A stretch of DNA of 64,000 nt from positions 3,736,994-3,800,993 of the forward strand of contig NZ_CP004387.1 in the NCBI RefSeq assembly GCF_000299335.2. Direction: 5' to 3'. The notes under the pieces were generated by a model. That model did no database searches and was not told where the DNA came from. It saw nothing but the letters and a program-made list of their open reading frames with translations. Shown here piece by piece: positions 17,580-26,906 of this stretch. The stretch is from Isoalcanivorax pacificus W11-5 (lineage in GTDB: Bacteria > Pseudomonadota > Gammaproteobacteria > Pseudomonadales > Alcanivoracaceae). Position numbers and translations under genes: made by a program. Every line of letters begins with the position of its first letter. Position 1 is the stretch's first letter.

Positions 17580-18191
17580 TTACAGCTCAATGCCTTTCTG
17601 CGCCTTGATGCCCTGATCGGCAAAGGCGTGCTTGACCACTTTCATTTCGGTGACGGTGTCAGCAATATCGATCAGCGCTTGCGGGGCGTAACGCCCCGTG
17701 ACCACCACATGCTGCATCACAGGACGCTGCATCAGGTCATCCAGCACGGCCTCCAGATCAAGGTAGTCATAGCGCAGCGCGATGTTCAGTTCATCCAGCA
17801 ACACGAAGTGATATGCCGGATCATTGAGCATGCGCCGCGCCACATGCCAGGCGGCCTGTGCCATCGCCACATCACGTTCGCGATCCTGCGTATCCCAGGT
17901 ATAGCCCTCGCCCATGACGTGATAGTCCACACCCGGCAGATGACGAAAGAACGCTTCCTCGCCGGTGGAAAAACTGCCCTTGATGAATTGCACCACACCC
18001 ACTTTCATGCCATGACCAAGCGAGCGCGCGAGCATACCGAAACCGGAGCTGCTCTTACCTTTGCCCGGCCCGGTGAGCACCAGCAGCACGCCCTGCTCTT
18101 TCTGGGCGCGGGCAATCCGCTCGCGCATGATCTCCTGTTTGCGCGCCATGCGTTCTGCATGACGTGCCGGCGTTTTTGCATCTTCGCGCAT
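17580..18191 (-). CDS. cobO: Cob(I)yrinic acid a,c-diamide adenosyltransferase (CobO/BtuR type)
   Basis: The 203-residue protein has the CobA/CobO P-loop (LTGPGKGKSSSGFGM), VGVVQFIKGSFSTGEE, and the LDELNIALRYDYL motif that binds the corrinoid substrate. It transfers the adenosyl group of ATP to Co(I) corrinoids. The start codon follows AAGGA, which is formed at the very end of the inverted-repeat element upstream. It was probably the fourth gene of the btuF-btuC-btuD operon before the element came in. Confidence 0.93.
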   Translation of the reverse strand: MREDAKTPARHAERMARKQEIMRERIARAQKEQGVLLVLTGPGKGKSSSGFGMLARSLGHGMKVGVVQFIKGSFSTGEEAFFRHLPGVDYHVMGEGYTWDTQDRERDVAMAQAAWHVARRMLNDPAYHFVLLDELNIALRYDYLDLEAVLDDLMQRPVMQHVVVTGRYAPQALIDIADTVTEMKVVKHAFADQGIKAQKGIEL

Positions 18192-18200
18192 TGTGGTTCC

Positions 18201-18471
18201 TTAAGGAGCATCTGAATAACTCCCCGGTGGTTCTGCGGGCGCTACAGCATGCAGTAGCAAGGCGCGGCGCGCCGGCAATGGCCGTAGCCCTTGCCAAGCG
18301 ACGCAACGCGGCTAATGCGTGCTGTAGCGCCCGCCCTGCGGGGCTTTCTGGGCGACGCCTGCTCCGCGTTACGACTTCTCGACGTAGCCCGCTATGCCTT
18401 CGAAGTCGCGCCTTGATCAGGCGCCGCCCAGAAAGCCAGAACCACCGGGAGGTTATTCAGATGCTCCTTAA
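18201..18471. mobile_element. 271-bp inverted-repeat (MITE-like) element
   Basis: The outer 35 bp at 18201-18235 (TTAAGGAGCATCTGAATAAC...) recur inverted at 18437-18471 with two mismatches. Inside are two more inverted pairs: GCGGGCGCTACAGCA near 18236 with its complement near 18325-18340, and GGCTTTCTGGGCG near 18350 with its complement near 18424-18437. There is no ORF. It carries the btuD stop codon at one end and part of the cobO ribosome site at the other, and begins and ends in TTAA, which may be the target duplication. Confidence 0.85.
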
Positions 18472-19241
18472 CGGCCCGGCACGAACACACGCGTGCCATC
18501 AATTTCCGTGACCAGCAGCGGCTGGCCATACAATCGCGACAGCGCCTCCGGCACCAGCATGGTGTCGGCAGGCCCAAAGCAGGCTTCGCCGTCGGGATAC
18601 AACAATAAAATGTGATCACACCAGCGTGCGGCAAGGTTCAGATCGTGCAGGCACATCAGCACACCGCAGCCCGCCGCTGCCTGTTCCGCCAGCAGGGCCA
18701 TGACGGCCACCTGATGATGCAGATCAAGGTGATTGGTCGGCTCGTCCGCGAGCCACACCGAGGGCGCCTGCGCGAGCGCCGTCGCAATCGCCACACGCTG
18801 GCGCTCGCCGCCGGACAGGGTCGCCAGCGAGCGCGCCTGCAAATGCGCCACGGACAGTTTCGACAGCGCGGCACGGGCCAGTGCAATATCCTCCGCACCT
18901 TCCAGCTGCCACGGTGACAACCACGGGTGGCGACCGATCAGCGCCGTTTCCATCACCGTGGCCGGAAAGCCCTCCTGGCGTTCCTGAAACACCACCGCCA
19001 GTTCACGCGCCAGCGCACGACGACGCCAGGACGACAACGGGGTGCCACGCACCAGCACGTCGCCTGAACGTGCCTGACGCAGCCCGGCCAGCGTATGCAG
19101 CAACGTCGTCTTGCCGGCGCCATTGGGGCCGAGTACCCCCCACACTTCACCAGCACGCACGGTGAGATCCAGCGCCCGGCCATCGGCCCGGCCAGGCACA
19201 TCAATCACCAGTTGGCGGGTGTGCAGCAGCGGCGTCTCCAT
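18468..19241 (-). CDS. btuD: Vitamin B12 ABC importer ATP-binding protein
   Basis: The 257-residue ATPase has Walker A (GPNGAGKTTLL), signature TLSGGERQRVAIATAL, Walker B (VWLADEPTNHLD) and H-loop (LMCLHDLNLAARWCD), the pattern of the FecE/BtuD siderophore and B12 importer group. It overlaps the permease stop in a TGATG. Its own TAA stop lies in the terminal repeat of the MITE-like element. Assignment to B12 rather than iron rests on the neighbourhood. Confidence 0.88.
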   Translation of the reverse strand: METPLLHTRQLVIDVPGRADGRALDLTVRAGEVWGVLGPNGAGKTTLLHTLAGLRQARSGDVLVRGTPLSSWRRRALARELAVVFQERQEGFPATVMETALIGRHPWLSPWQLEGAEDIALARAALSKLSVAHLQARSLATLSGGERQRVAIATALAQAPSVWLADEPTNHLDLHHQVAVMALLAEQAAAGCGVLMCLHDLNLAARWCDHILLLYPDGEACFGPADTMLVPEALSRLYGQPLLVTEIDGTRVFVPGR

Positions 19242-20218
19242 CAGCGGCTCCGATACAACAGCCAGAGAAACGTCGGCACACCGATCAGCGCCGTGATCAC
19301 GCCCACCGGCAACTGCTCCGGCGCGATCAAGGTGCGCGACACCGTATCGGCAAACGTCAGCAACATACCGCCGGCAAGCGCCGAGGCCGGCAGGATCACC
19401 CGCTGATCATTGCCCAGCACCAGCCTTAACATATGCGGCACGATCAGGCCGACAAACCCCACCGAGCCGGCAGTCGTCACCGCCATGGCGGTAAGCAGGC
19501 TGGCCGCCACATACACGCCGCGCTCCAGCACCCTGACCGGCACACCCAGTGCAGCCGCCTGCAGCGGACCTCGCGCCAGCACATTCAGGCTGCGCCCGGC
19601 CGGCACCGCGAGCACCACGGTCACCAGCAACACCACTGCCGCCGGCCAGGGACTGCGCGCGTAATTCAGATCGCCCATCAACCAGTACAGCATGCCCGGC
19701 AATCGTTCAGCCGGCCCGATGGCGAGCATGAAACTGATCAGTGCGCCCCAGCCCGCCGCGACCACCACGCCGGTCAGCAACAGGCGGGCCGGCGTCCAGC
19801 TGCCGGTGCCCTGCGCCAGGCCAAACACCAACAGCGCCGACAGCAACGCGCCGGCAAACGCGCTGCCCGACACCAGCGCGGCACCGAAGCCCAGCAACAT
19901 CGCGCCCAGCGCCCCGACCGCCGCGCCCCCCGAAAGACCCAGCACATAGGGGTCCGCCAGCGGGTTGCGCAACAGCACCTGCATCAGCGCGCCCGCCAGC
20001 GCCAGCAGGCCACCCGTGGCAAATGCCGCCAGCGCGCGCGGCGCACGCAGCTCCAGCAACAGCGTGCGATGCAACGGCTCGCCGTGACCACTGAGCACGG
20101 CCCAGATTTCCAGCGGCCGAATCGTCACACTGCCCACCGCCACCGCCGTGACCAGCGCCACCAGTGACAGGCCCAATAGCGCCAGCAGTGGCCACAGCAG
20201 ACGCCGCTCAATCAGCAT
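19241..20218 (-). CDS. btuC: Vitamin B12 ABC importer permease (FecCD family)
   Basis: The 325-residue permease is hydrophobic with about ten membrane segments and the FecCD/BtuC signatures LRAPRALAAFATGGLLALAG, RNPLADPYVLGLSGGA and GSVGFVGLIVPHMLRL. It forms the channel for corrinoids from the periplasm, powered by the btuD product. It overlaps the binding-protein gene by 11 bp and btuD by one base, so the three are translationally coupled. Confidence 0.9.
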   Translation of the reverse strand: MLIERRLLWPLLALLGLSLVALVTAVAVGSVTIRPLEIWAVLSGHGEPLHRTLLLELRAPRALAAFATGGLLALAGALMQVLLRNPLADPYVLGLSGGAAVGALGAMLLGFGAALVSGSAFAGALLSALLVFGLAQGTGSWTPARLLLTGVVVAAGWGALISFMLAIGPAERLPGMLYWLMGDLNYARSPWPAAVVLLVTVVLAVPAGRSLNVLARGPLQAAALGVPVRVLERGVYVAASLLTAMAVTTAGSVGFVGLIVPHMLRLVLGNDQRVILPASALAGGMLLTFADTVSRTLIAPEQLPVGVITALIGVPTFLWLLYRSR

Positions 20219-21098
20219 CGCGCACCGCCTGCAATTGCGTGCACAAGGTGCGCGTGCCGGTCAGCAGCCGTACCGTGGGGCGCTGCAATGTCGAAGGAGG
20301 AATAAAAAACAGATGCGCGTTTTTGACGGCGCGCAAATCCGGATAGCGGCGCCAGCCCTCAACCCAGCCACGGTCGTCCTCGCCCATGCCACCAGCCACA
20401 ATGGCCTGCGGATTGGCCGCCAACACGGCTTCGATATCCAGCGTGGGCGTCAGGCGTGGCAATTCACCGAAGACGTTGACGCCACCGCACAGGTGCATCG
20501 CCTCGCTGATAAAATGCGTGTCGTTGACCGTCATCAGCGGGTCGTTCCAGATCTGATAGAACAGCGTCACCGGTGCGGCGTCCTGATACCGCTGCCTGAG
20601 CGTCTGCACCGCGTCCGCGAAGGTGCTGGCCGCCGCATCGCCAATCTGCTCCGTGCCGGCCAGCCGCGCCAGACGATACAGGGTAGACGTAATGTCGGCG
20701 AAACTGCGCGGCTCGGTGTGATAGACCGGAATGCCCAGGCGCACCAGTTGATCCACCTGCTCGCGGGGATTGCCGCTGCGCCAGGCGATGACGAGATCGG
20801 GCCTGAGTGTCAGCAGGGTTTCCAGATCAAGGCGGTTATAACTGCCGACGCGCGGAATATCGTTCGCCGCCGCCGGGTAATCACTGAAGCTGACCGCGCC
20901 CACCACCCGCTCTCCCGCGCCGGCATCGAACAGCAGTTCGGTGGCGCCCGGCGACAACGACACAATGCGTTGCGCCGGCGCACCCACGCAGACTTCGCGC
21001 TGGAGATCGTCCATCACACAGCGCTGTGTGGCAGGCGCCGCAGCCGCCAGGGCCGGGATCAGGCTGGCCAGCAGCAGTGTATGCAAGGTCATGTTCAT
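20208..21098 (-). CDS. btuF: Periplasmic corrinoid-binding protein (BtuF-like)
   Basis: The 296-residue protein has a signal peptide (MNMTLHTLLLASLIPALAAAA) and a helical-backbone binding protein fold: RIVSLSPGATELLFDAGAGERVVG, LRPDLVIAW, and a second lobe from TLFYQIWNDPLMTV. It should hand cobalamin or cobinamide to the BtuCD importer. The ATG at 21098 is preferred over one at 21170 because it directly begins a proper signal peptide behind AGGAC. It is divergent from the riboswitch and btuB. Confidence 0.85.
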   Translation of the reverse strand: MNMTLHTLLLASLIPALAAAAPATQRCVMDDLQREVCVGAPAQRIVSLSPGATELLFDAGAGERVVGAVSFSDYPAAANDIPRVGSYNRLDLETLLTLRPDLVIAWRSGNPREQVDQLVRLGIPVYHTEPRSFADITSTLYRLARLAGTEQIGDAAASTFADAVQTLRQRYQDAAPVTLFYQIWNDPLMTVNDTHFISEAMHLCGGVNVFGELPRLTPTLDIEAVLAANPQAIVAGGMGEDDRGWVEGWRRYPDLRAVKNAHLFFIPPSTLQRPTVRLLTGTRTLCTQLQAVRDAD

Positions 21099-21204
21099 CG
21101 GCGTTGTCCTGTGTCCGGGCCGGTGCCGCCTGATGACAAGCAGCACGCCACGCCCTAAGATGCCCCGCATCGGCGCGCCCGTCAGGACGCGCTCGACAGA
21201 ATCT

Positions 21205-21405
21205 GTCCGTGGCAGGTGTCCCGACGGCCTTCAGGCCGAGGGATGAAACTGGGAAGCTGGTGCAACACCAGCGCTGCCCCCGCAACGGTGATCGGTTCAG
21301 GTCGCACAGGCTGTTTGCTCAGCCAGCCACTGCGCAATGCGCGGGAAGGCGTGCGTACCGGGATGCTCACGCATCCGACCGTCAGCCCGGAGACCGGCCT
21401 GCCAC
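21205..21405 (+). promoter_or_regulatory. Cobalamin riboswitch
   Basis: The classic cobalamin riboswitch blocks occur in order: GGCAGGTGTCCC, GCC...GAGGGATGAAACTGGGAAGC, GGTGCAACACCAGCGCTGCCCCCGC with the B12 box, and near the end GTCAGCCCGGAGACCGGCCTGCC. It lies about 185 bases before the btuB start and would shut down btuB when adenosylcobalamin is abundant. No clear terminator follows, so control may act on translation. Confidence 0.96.
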
Positions 21406-21590
21406 CGGCTATCGTCGCGAACGCGGTGGGCTTTCGCGCGGGGTTTTGCCACGGCCGGTGCATGATACCGGCGTTTTCAGACCCTTTGATAGCTGCAAAT
21501 GCTACGTGTTTTCTCTGTGGGAAAGCGCGCGGCGGAGCCGTGCCTGCGCCGTACCGGTGCAGGCGCGAATTTGCACAAGAGTGGTCGGGA

Positions 21591-23582
21591 ATGAATGTTT
21601 TTTTCCGTCGGTCAGTCGGTGCCGGTCTTGTATTGACCGGCATGGCGTGGGCATCGGCGTGGGCATCGGAATCCTTGTCGCCGGTGGACATTACCGCGTC
21701 CGCACTGAATGCCGCCGAGGTGACACCGGAAAGCAGTGTCACCCAGGTCAGGGTGATCGAGCGCGAGGAGTTCGCCGGCCGCATCACCAGCCTGGCAGAC
21801 ACGTTGAGTGAAAGCGGTCATGTTCAGATACGCCGCACCGGCGGCCTCGGCAGCGCCTCGACGCTGTCCATCCGCGGCGCCACCAGCCAGCAGGTGCAGG
21901 TGCTGCTCGATGGCATGCTGCTGAATGATCCGGTGTCCGGTTACGCAGATATCAGCCGTGTGTCGCTGCACGATATCGGTCGCATCCAGATTTATCCCGG
22001 TGGCGCGCCGGCCCGCTATGCCCACGCCGGCATCGGCGGCGTGCTGGTACTGGAAACGCGTGATGCCGGCGACGATACCGGCACCGACATCACTCTCGGC
22101 GGCGGCAGTTTCGATACTCGCCGCGCAGCACTGAGCACGCAGCTGCGCCATGGACGCTGGCAGCACGCCTTCGCACTCAACCATCAGGCCAGCGATAACG
22201 ATTTTCGCTATCGCAACCAGGCGCCCTGGTTCAATCCGAACGATGGTCGTTATACGCGCCGTCGCAATGCGTACGTTGATCAGTACGAAGCGAGCCTGAA
22301 ATCCGGCCTGTTCATCGACGCTCACCGACAATTGCACAGTTTGTTGCAGTGGCAGGACAGCGAGCAGGGCGTACCCACGATTCAGAACTGGGCGGCCAAT
22401 GACACCGCTTTGTCGACGGATGCGCGTCGTTTGCAACTCAGTTATCGCGACAGCAGCTGGGCAGCGGGCACGGTGCACAGCCAGCATCGCCTGCTGTGGG
22501 CAATGACGAACGAGCAGTATGGCAATCGCGGTGGCCACGTCGGCACCGGCAGCCAGGATACCCGCACGCACACGCAACAGATCGGGATGGCGCATACCCT
22601 GAGCTGGCTGCTTGGCCCGCATACCCTGTCCGCCGCGCTGGACCTGTCTCACTACGATTATCAACAGCGCGATGTGCTCGGCACCCGGCAACGCGATACG
22701 CGGCAACGGCTGCAGACCAGCAGCGCACTGAGCCATGAATGGCACAGCGACACAGGGCGCTGGGCCACGCAAACGGTACTGCGGCATTTCATGACCGGGG
22801 ATGATTCCGACGAGGTCGGCAACACCGGCACACTGACGCGCACGCAACAGCACGCCGACTATACCGGCTGGCAGCTCGCCCTGACGCGGCATGTCGGCCA
22901 CCACTGGCAATGGCAGGGCAGCGTGGCCCGGCAGGTGCGCATCCCTTCACTGCGCGAGCAGTACGGCCAGGAGGGCCTGCTGGTCGGCAATCCGGATCTC
23001 AACGCCGAAGAAGCGCTCAATCTTGATCTGACGCTGCGCACCGACCAGCGCTGGGGCCACTTCGAGATCACCGGTTATTACCGTGACCTGTCGCCGTCCA
23101 TGGTGGCGCTGTACGACTCGCGCGGCGTGGGCCGTTACACCAATCTCGAGGCGCGTGTCGCCGGTGCCGAAACCACCCTGCACCTGACACCGACCGATCA
23201 CTGGCAGCTTACGCTGAGCGCCACCGCACAGGATTCTGAAAACCGCTCTGACGCGGTCCAGTACAGCCAGGACAAGAAACTGCCCGGCATCTACCACCAT
23301 GCCCTGCTGGTACGCAGCCGCTGGCAGATCGCGTCGTTTCACGCCAGCGTGTCCTGGCATCAGGAAGGCGAGCTGTATTACGACGCTGCCAATCTGCTGG
23401 AAGCCGACACACGCCGCCAGCTCAATGCGCGGCTGGGCTGGGAGGGCGTGCTGGTCGGCACGCAGCGCTCACGCCTGACGCTGGACCTGCGCAACCTGAC
23501 CGACACGCAGTATCAGGATTTCACCCGCTTTCCCGGACCAGGCCGCAGCTGGCTGCTGGCTTTTACCCATCATTTCGAATAA
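21591..23582 (+). CDS. btuB: TonB-dependent outer-membrane cobalamin receptor
   Basis: The 663-residue protein has a signal peptide (MNVFFRRSVGAGLVLTG to about residue 26), a plug domain (SLADTLSESGHVQIRR, STLSIRGATSQQVQVLLDGMLLNDP, GGAPARYAHAGIGGVL) and a 22-strand barrel ending with a terminal aromatic (LLAFTHHFE). The riboswitch and B12 neighbours identify the substrate as corrinoids. The start at 21591 comes after the riboswitch. The frame is open further upstream to 21216, but that part is riboswitch RNA. Confidence 0.93.
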   Translation: MNVFFRRSVGAGLVLTGMAWASAWASESLSPVDITASALNAAEVTPESSVTQVRVIEREEFAGRITSLADTLSESGHVQIRRTGGLGSASTLSIRGATSQQVQVLLDGMLLNDPVSGYADISRVSLHDIGRIQIYPGGAPARYAHAGIGGVLVLETRDAGDDTGTDITLGGGSFDTRRAALSTQLRHGRWQHAFALNHQASDNDFRYRNQAPWFNPNDGRYTRRRNAYVDQYEASLKSGLFIDAHRQLHSLLQWQDSEQGVPTIQNWAANDTALSTDARRLQLSYRDSSWAAGTVHSQHRLLWAMTNEQYGNRGGHVGTGSQDTRTHTQQIGMAHTLSWLLGPHTLSAALDLSHYDYQQRDVLGTRQRDTRQRLQTSSALSHEWHSDTGRWATQTVLRHFMTGDDSDEVGNTGTLTRTQQHADYTGWQLALTRHVGHHWQWQGSVARQVRIPSLREQYGQEGLLVGNPDLNAEEALNLDLTLRTDQRWGHFEITGYYRDLSPSMVALYDSRGVGRYTNLEARVAGAETTLHLTPTDHWQLTLSATAQDSENRSDAVQYSQDKKLPGIYHHALLVRSRWQIASFHASVSWHQEGELYYDAANLLEADTRRQLNARLGWEGVLVGTQRSRLTLDLRNLTDTQYQDFTRFPGPGRSWLLAFTHHFE

Positions 23583-23605
23583 TTCATCTGCAAGAGGATA
23601 GTGCC

Positions 23606-24781
23606 ATGCCCTTTTATCAAGGCTTGCCCCGTATCACCACGCTGCTGCTGGTCAGCACCGTGCTCACCGCCTGCGGCGGCTCCGGCGGTTCATCGGGCAA
23701 TGCGACGAGTTTCTCGGATGCCGCCGTGATTGCCACCGGCGCCTTCAACAGTGCCGGCAGCGCCAGCGGCGCGGTGGAACTGATTGACCTGAACCGCACC
23801 CCGCTGCATTCCAGCGGCGGCTATTTTCCGGTGCCGTCCTCCGATATCTCGGTGAATACCCACGGGCCACATTACTATCGCATCGGCCGTTTCCAGTTCG
23901 ACACGGTACAGAAGGTCGATATCGGCAACCCCGGTGCGGCGGAGTGGGAATTTTCCACCCTGGAAGCGGGCGACCAGGCGTCCAGCAACCCGCACAATCT
24001 TGTTTTTGTTTCCGACACCAAAGCCTATCTTCTTCGCTACGGCAGCACGCATGCCTGGATCGTCAATCCCTCCGCCACGCGGGAATCGGATTTCAAGATT
24101 GGCGAACTGGACCTGTCGCATTACAACGGCGGCGACAACACTGTCCCCAACATGACCTCCGGTGTCATCGTCGGCGATCGGCTGTTTGTCGTCCTGCAAC
24201 GCCTCAACGCCGATTTCTCGCGCGGCAACCCGCCCTATGTGGCCGTCTTTGATGTGCACACCGATACCGAGATCGACACAGGTACCGGCACAGGACTGCC
24301 CGGCATTCAGCTCCAGAGCCTGAACCCTTCCGGTATTGCCTATCACCCGGAAGTGGGCGTGCTGGTCCAGGGCGTCGGTGACTATGGCTTCCCGCTCAAC
24401 GGCGGCATCGACCACATCAACCCGGATACGTACGCCATGACACAACTGATCGACGACACCGCAGACACGGGCGCCATCAGTGGCATGGCATTGCGGGATG
24501 CCGATACGGCCTACTTCATCAGTTACGCGGGCTGGGGAGACAATCATGTGTTCCGGTTCAATCCGCTGACCGGCGAGGTCGCCACCGACGCGCCGGTGGC
24601 GGGCGCCCTGCATCGCAATATTGCCGCGCTGGCGTTCAGCCCCGGCGGCCAGTTGTGGATCGCCGATGCGACGGATAACGACCATGGCATTCGTGTCGTT
24701 GATCCGGCCACGGATGCTGAACAAGCATTTGTCCCGACAGCATTGCCGCCGCTGAGCCTGTCATTCATTACCAGCGAATAA
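23606..24781 (+). CDS. Beta-propeller-like lipoprotein linked to btuB
   Basis: The 391-residue protein has a lipoprotein signal (lipobox VLTACGG) and a Ser/Gly linker, then a body rich in beta-strand repeats with DxxT and G-W/Y patterns (for example ISVNTHGPHYYRIGRFQFDTVQKVDI, NPHNLVFVSDTKAYLL, LWIADATDNDHGIRVVDPAT), consistent with a beta-propeller. It follows btuB by 23 bp with its own AGAGGA site. In Bacteroides the propeller lipoprotein BtuG binds B12 on the surface beside BtuB. A similar job is inferred from context here. No homology to BtuG can be proven by eye. Confidence 0.7.
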   Translation: MPFYQGLPRITTLLLVSTVLTACGGSGGSSGNATSFSDAAVIATGAFNSAGSASGAVELIDLNRTPLHSSGGYFPVPSSDISVNTHGPHYYRIGRFQFDTVQKVDIGNPGAAEWEFSTLEAGDQASSNPHNLVFVSDTKAYLLRYGSTHAWIVNPSATRESDFKIGELDLSHYNGGDNTVPNMTSGVIVGDRLFVVLQRLNADFSRGNPPYVAVFDVHTDTEIDTGTGTGLPGIQLQSLNPSGIAYHPEVGVLVQGVGDYGFPLNGGIDHINPDTYAMTQLIDDTADTGAISGMALRDADTAYFISYAGWGDNHVFRFNPLTGEVATDAPVAGALHRNIAALAFSPGGQLWIADATDNDHGIRVVDPATDAEQAFVPTALPPLSLSFITSE

Positions 24782-24801
24782 GGTGAACGCTGCCTGCGGG
24801 T

Positions 24802-25812
24802 TTATCCGGCGGGCAGCGTGCGCAACGCCTCGATGAGCCGTTCCCAGTGCGGCGCTGCCGGCAAACCGAAACGCAGTGCCGCACCGCCCTCGTCCGGCCC
24901 GAACACACGCACCAGTACGGCGTGTCGCGCCAGTTGGCCGGCTACTTTGCCAGCGTCCTCATGCGGGCAATAACAACTCAACAGTGTATGTCCCGCGACA
25001 GGCAGCTCATGTGTCTGCAACACCGTGCGCAACCGCATCACCTGCCGCTGCAATTGATATTGCATGGTCTCCTGCCAGGGCGTATCGCACAGCGCCGCCT
25101 TCAGGATGGCCAACGCAGGGCCGTTCATGGCCCATGGCCCGAGCCAGCGGCTGAATGCCTCACACAGCGACGGCGGGCCATACAACAGGCCCGCACGCAA
25201 ACCTGCCAACCCGAAGAACTTGCCGAGCGAACGCAACACGATCAGCCCGTCATGCCCCGTCATCGGCGCCAGCGATGTGTCGTGCGCCAGGGGATCCATA
25301 AACGCCTCATCCACCACCAGCCAACCGCCCCGCGCCGCCAACACCTGATGCCAGCGCAGCAACGTCTCCACCGGCCACAGCATCCCGGTCGGATTATTCG
25401 GCTGGATCACCACCAGCACATCCAGCGTCGGCAAGGCGTGTTCTATGTCATCCGGTGCCAGCGGCACCACCTCATGCCCCGCCAGCTGCCATCGATAAGC
25501 GTGCTCCCGATAGCCCGGCATCGGCACCCCGACACGGCTGCGGCCACGCAAGTGAGGCAACGCCTGAATGGCCGCCTGGCTGCCCGGCACGGGCACGCAA
25601 CCCGCCGCAGGCGGCGCACCGGCCCAGCGTCGCGCGATATCGGGCAATTCATCGTCGTCTTCCGGCAAGCGGTGCCAGAGCGCGTCGGGAATCGGCGGCA
25701 CCGGCCAGGGATGCGGATTGATGCCGGTGGACAGGTCCAGCCACTCGGAGGCGGGGACGCCGGTACGCTGCGCCATCTCACGCAGCCGGCCACCGTGCAG
25801 GGGCGGCTTCAT
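24802..25812 (-). CDS. cobD: L-threonine-O-3-phosphate decarboxylase
   Basis: The 336-residue PLP enzyme is of aminotransferase fold class [12 protein letters not shown] near the N-terminus, [19 protein letters not shown], and the PLP lysine in [16 protein letters not shown]. It makes (R)-1-amino-2-propanol phosphate for the nucleotide loop of cobalamin (called cobC in Pseudomonas-type naming). The true ATG at 25812 overlaps the cbiB stop in ATGA; the longer frame upstream is cbiB in another frame. Confidence 0.93.
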   Translation of the reverse strand: MKPPLHGGRLREMAQRTGVPASEWLDLSTGINPHPWPVPPIPDALWHRLPEDDDELPDIARRWAGAPPAAGCVPVPGSQAAIQALPHLRGRSRVGVPMPGYREHAYRWQLAGHEVVPLAPDDIEHALPTLDVLVVIQPNNPTGMLWPVETLLRWHQVLAARGGWLVVDEAFMDPLAHDTSLAPMTGHDGLIVLRSLGKFFGLAGLRAGLLYGPPSLCEAFSRWLGPWAMNGPALAILKAALCDTPWQETMQYQLQRQVMRLRTVLQTHELPVAGHTLLSCYCPHEDAGKVAGQLARHAVLVRVFGPDEGGAALRFGLPAAPHWERLIEALRTLPAG

Positions 25813-26723
25813 AGCCACACCGCCAGCATCAGCGTCGCCAGCAGCCAACACCACAGTGAGCGCTGCACCAACCGGATGGCCGCCAGTGGCGCATGGGCAT
25901 CCGGCGTCGCTCCTTCTCCCAATAGCGGCCGCTTTTGTTGTTCGCCGTGATATATCGCCACGCCCCCGAGTTGCAGGCCCAGCGCACCGGCGCCGGCGGC
26001 CATCACCGGCCCGGCGTTCGGGCTTTTCCAGTGCGGTGCCTGACGACGCCAGCAACGCAGGGCACGGGCCGTGTCGCCGGCCAGCGCATAGCCCAGCGCG
26101 GTCAGGCGCGCCGGCACCCAGTTGAGCAGGTCATCCAGCCTGGCGGCGACACGCCCGAACGCAAGATAACGCGGTGTGCGATACCCCCACATGGCATCCA
26201 GCGTATTGATCAGACGGTGCGCCACCACGCCCGGCAGGCCGGCGACCAGGAACCAGAACAGGCTGGCAAACAGGGCATCGGCGCCATTCTCGAGCACGGA
26301 TTCCGTCGCGGCACGTGCCACCCCTTCGGCATCCAGCGCCCGCGTGTCGCGGCTGACAATGCGCGCCACCTGCTCACGCGCCCGCAGCAGATCACCGGCC
26401 TGCAACGGCAGGCTCACGGCCCGGGCATGCTCACGCAGGCTGCGCAGCGCGATGGCGAGGTACAGCCCGCTCACCGACAGCACCCAGCCAGCCCACACCG
26501 GCAGCACAGCCAGCAACCACATCGCCAGCAGGACCCACGGCGCCACCGCCAGACCGGCAGCAAGCAGCCCGGCCGGCACCGTACCGCGCCCGGACGGGTT
26601 GAGCATTTCTTCTATTCTGCTGGCGTAAGCGCCAAAAAGAACGAGCGGGTGCGCACGTCGCGGTTCACCCAGCCAGGCGTCCAGTAACAGAGCCACTACA
26701 CAGCAGCATAATGCGCTTAACAT
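25809..26723 (-). CDS. cbiB: Adenosylcobinamide-phosphate synthase
   Basis: The 304-residue membrane protein has the CbiB signatures [17 protein letters not shown] at the N-terminus, [60 protein letters not shown] and [18 protein letters not shown]. It joins aminopropanol phosphate to adenosylcobyric acid. It is upstream of and coupled to cobD, whose product supplies its substrate. It starts about 180 bp from the divergent cobT. Confidence 0.95.
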   Translation of the reverse strand: MLSALCCCVVALLLDAWLGEPRRAHPLVLFGAYASRIEEMLNPSGRGTVPAGLLAAGLAVAPWVLLAMWLLAVLPVWAGWVLSVSGLYLAIALRSLREHARAVSLPLQAGDLLRAREQVARIVSRDTRALDAEGVARAATESVLENGADALFASLFWFLVAGLPGVVAHRLINTLDAMWGYRTPRYLAFGRVAARLDDLLNWVPARLTALGYALAGDTARALRCWRRQAPHWKSPNAGPVMAAGAGALGLQLGGVAIYHGEQQKRPLLGEGATPDAHAPLAAIRLVQRSLWCWLLATLMLAVWL

Positions 26724-26906
26724 GCCATCACTTGCCCCGGTTCCCGGCCCCGTTTTCGCATCGAATCATCGCAACATGTCACATTATTCACGGAAAAGGA
26801 TTCATGACCGGCCGGACCGTTTACCCTCCGGTGCACACTTGACACCGCAACGGCAGGGGCAGACCATCCTGCGCTGCGAGTCTGTTTCATTACATCGGAT
26901 GTAACG

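Noticed and set aside
21216..21590. N-terminal extension of btuB
   Set aside because: This part is the cobalamin riboswitch and its linker; the signal peptide begins at 21591.
26724..26906. Second cobalamin riboswitch between cbiB and cobT
   Set aside because: I could not find the B12 box or the GATGAAACTGGGAA-like block there.
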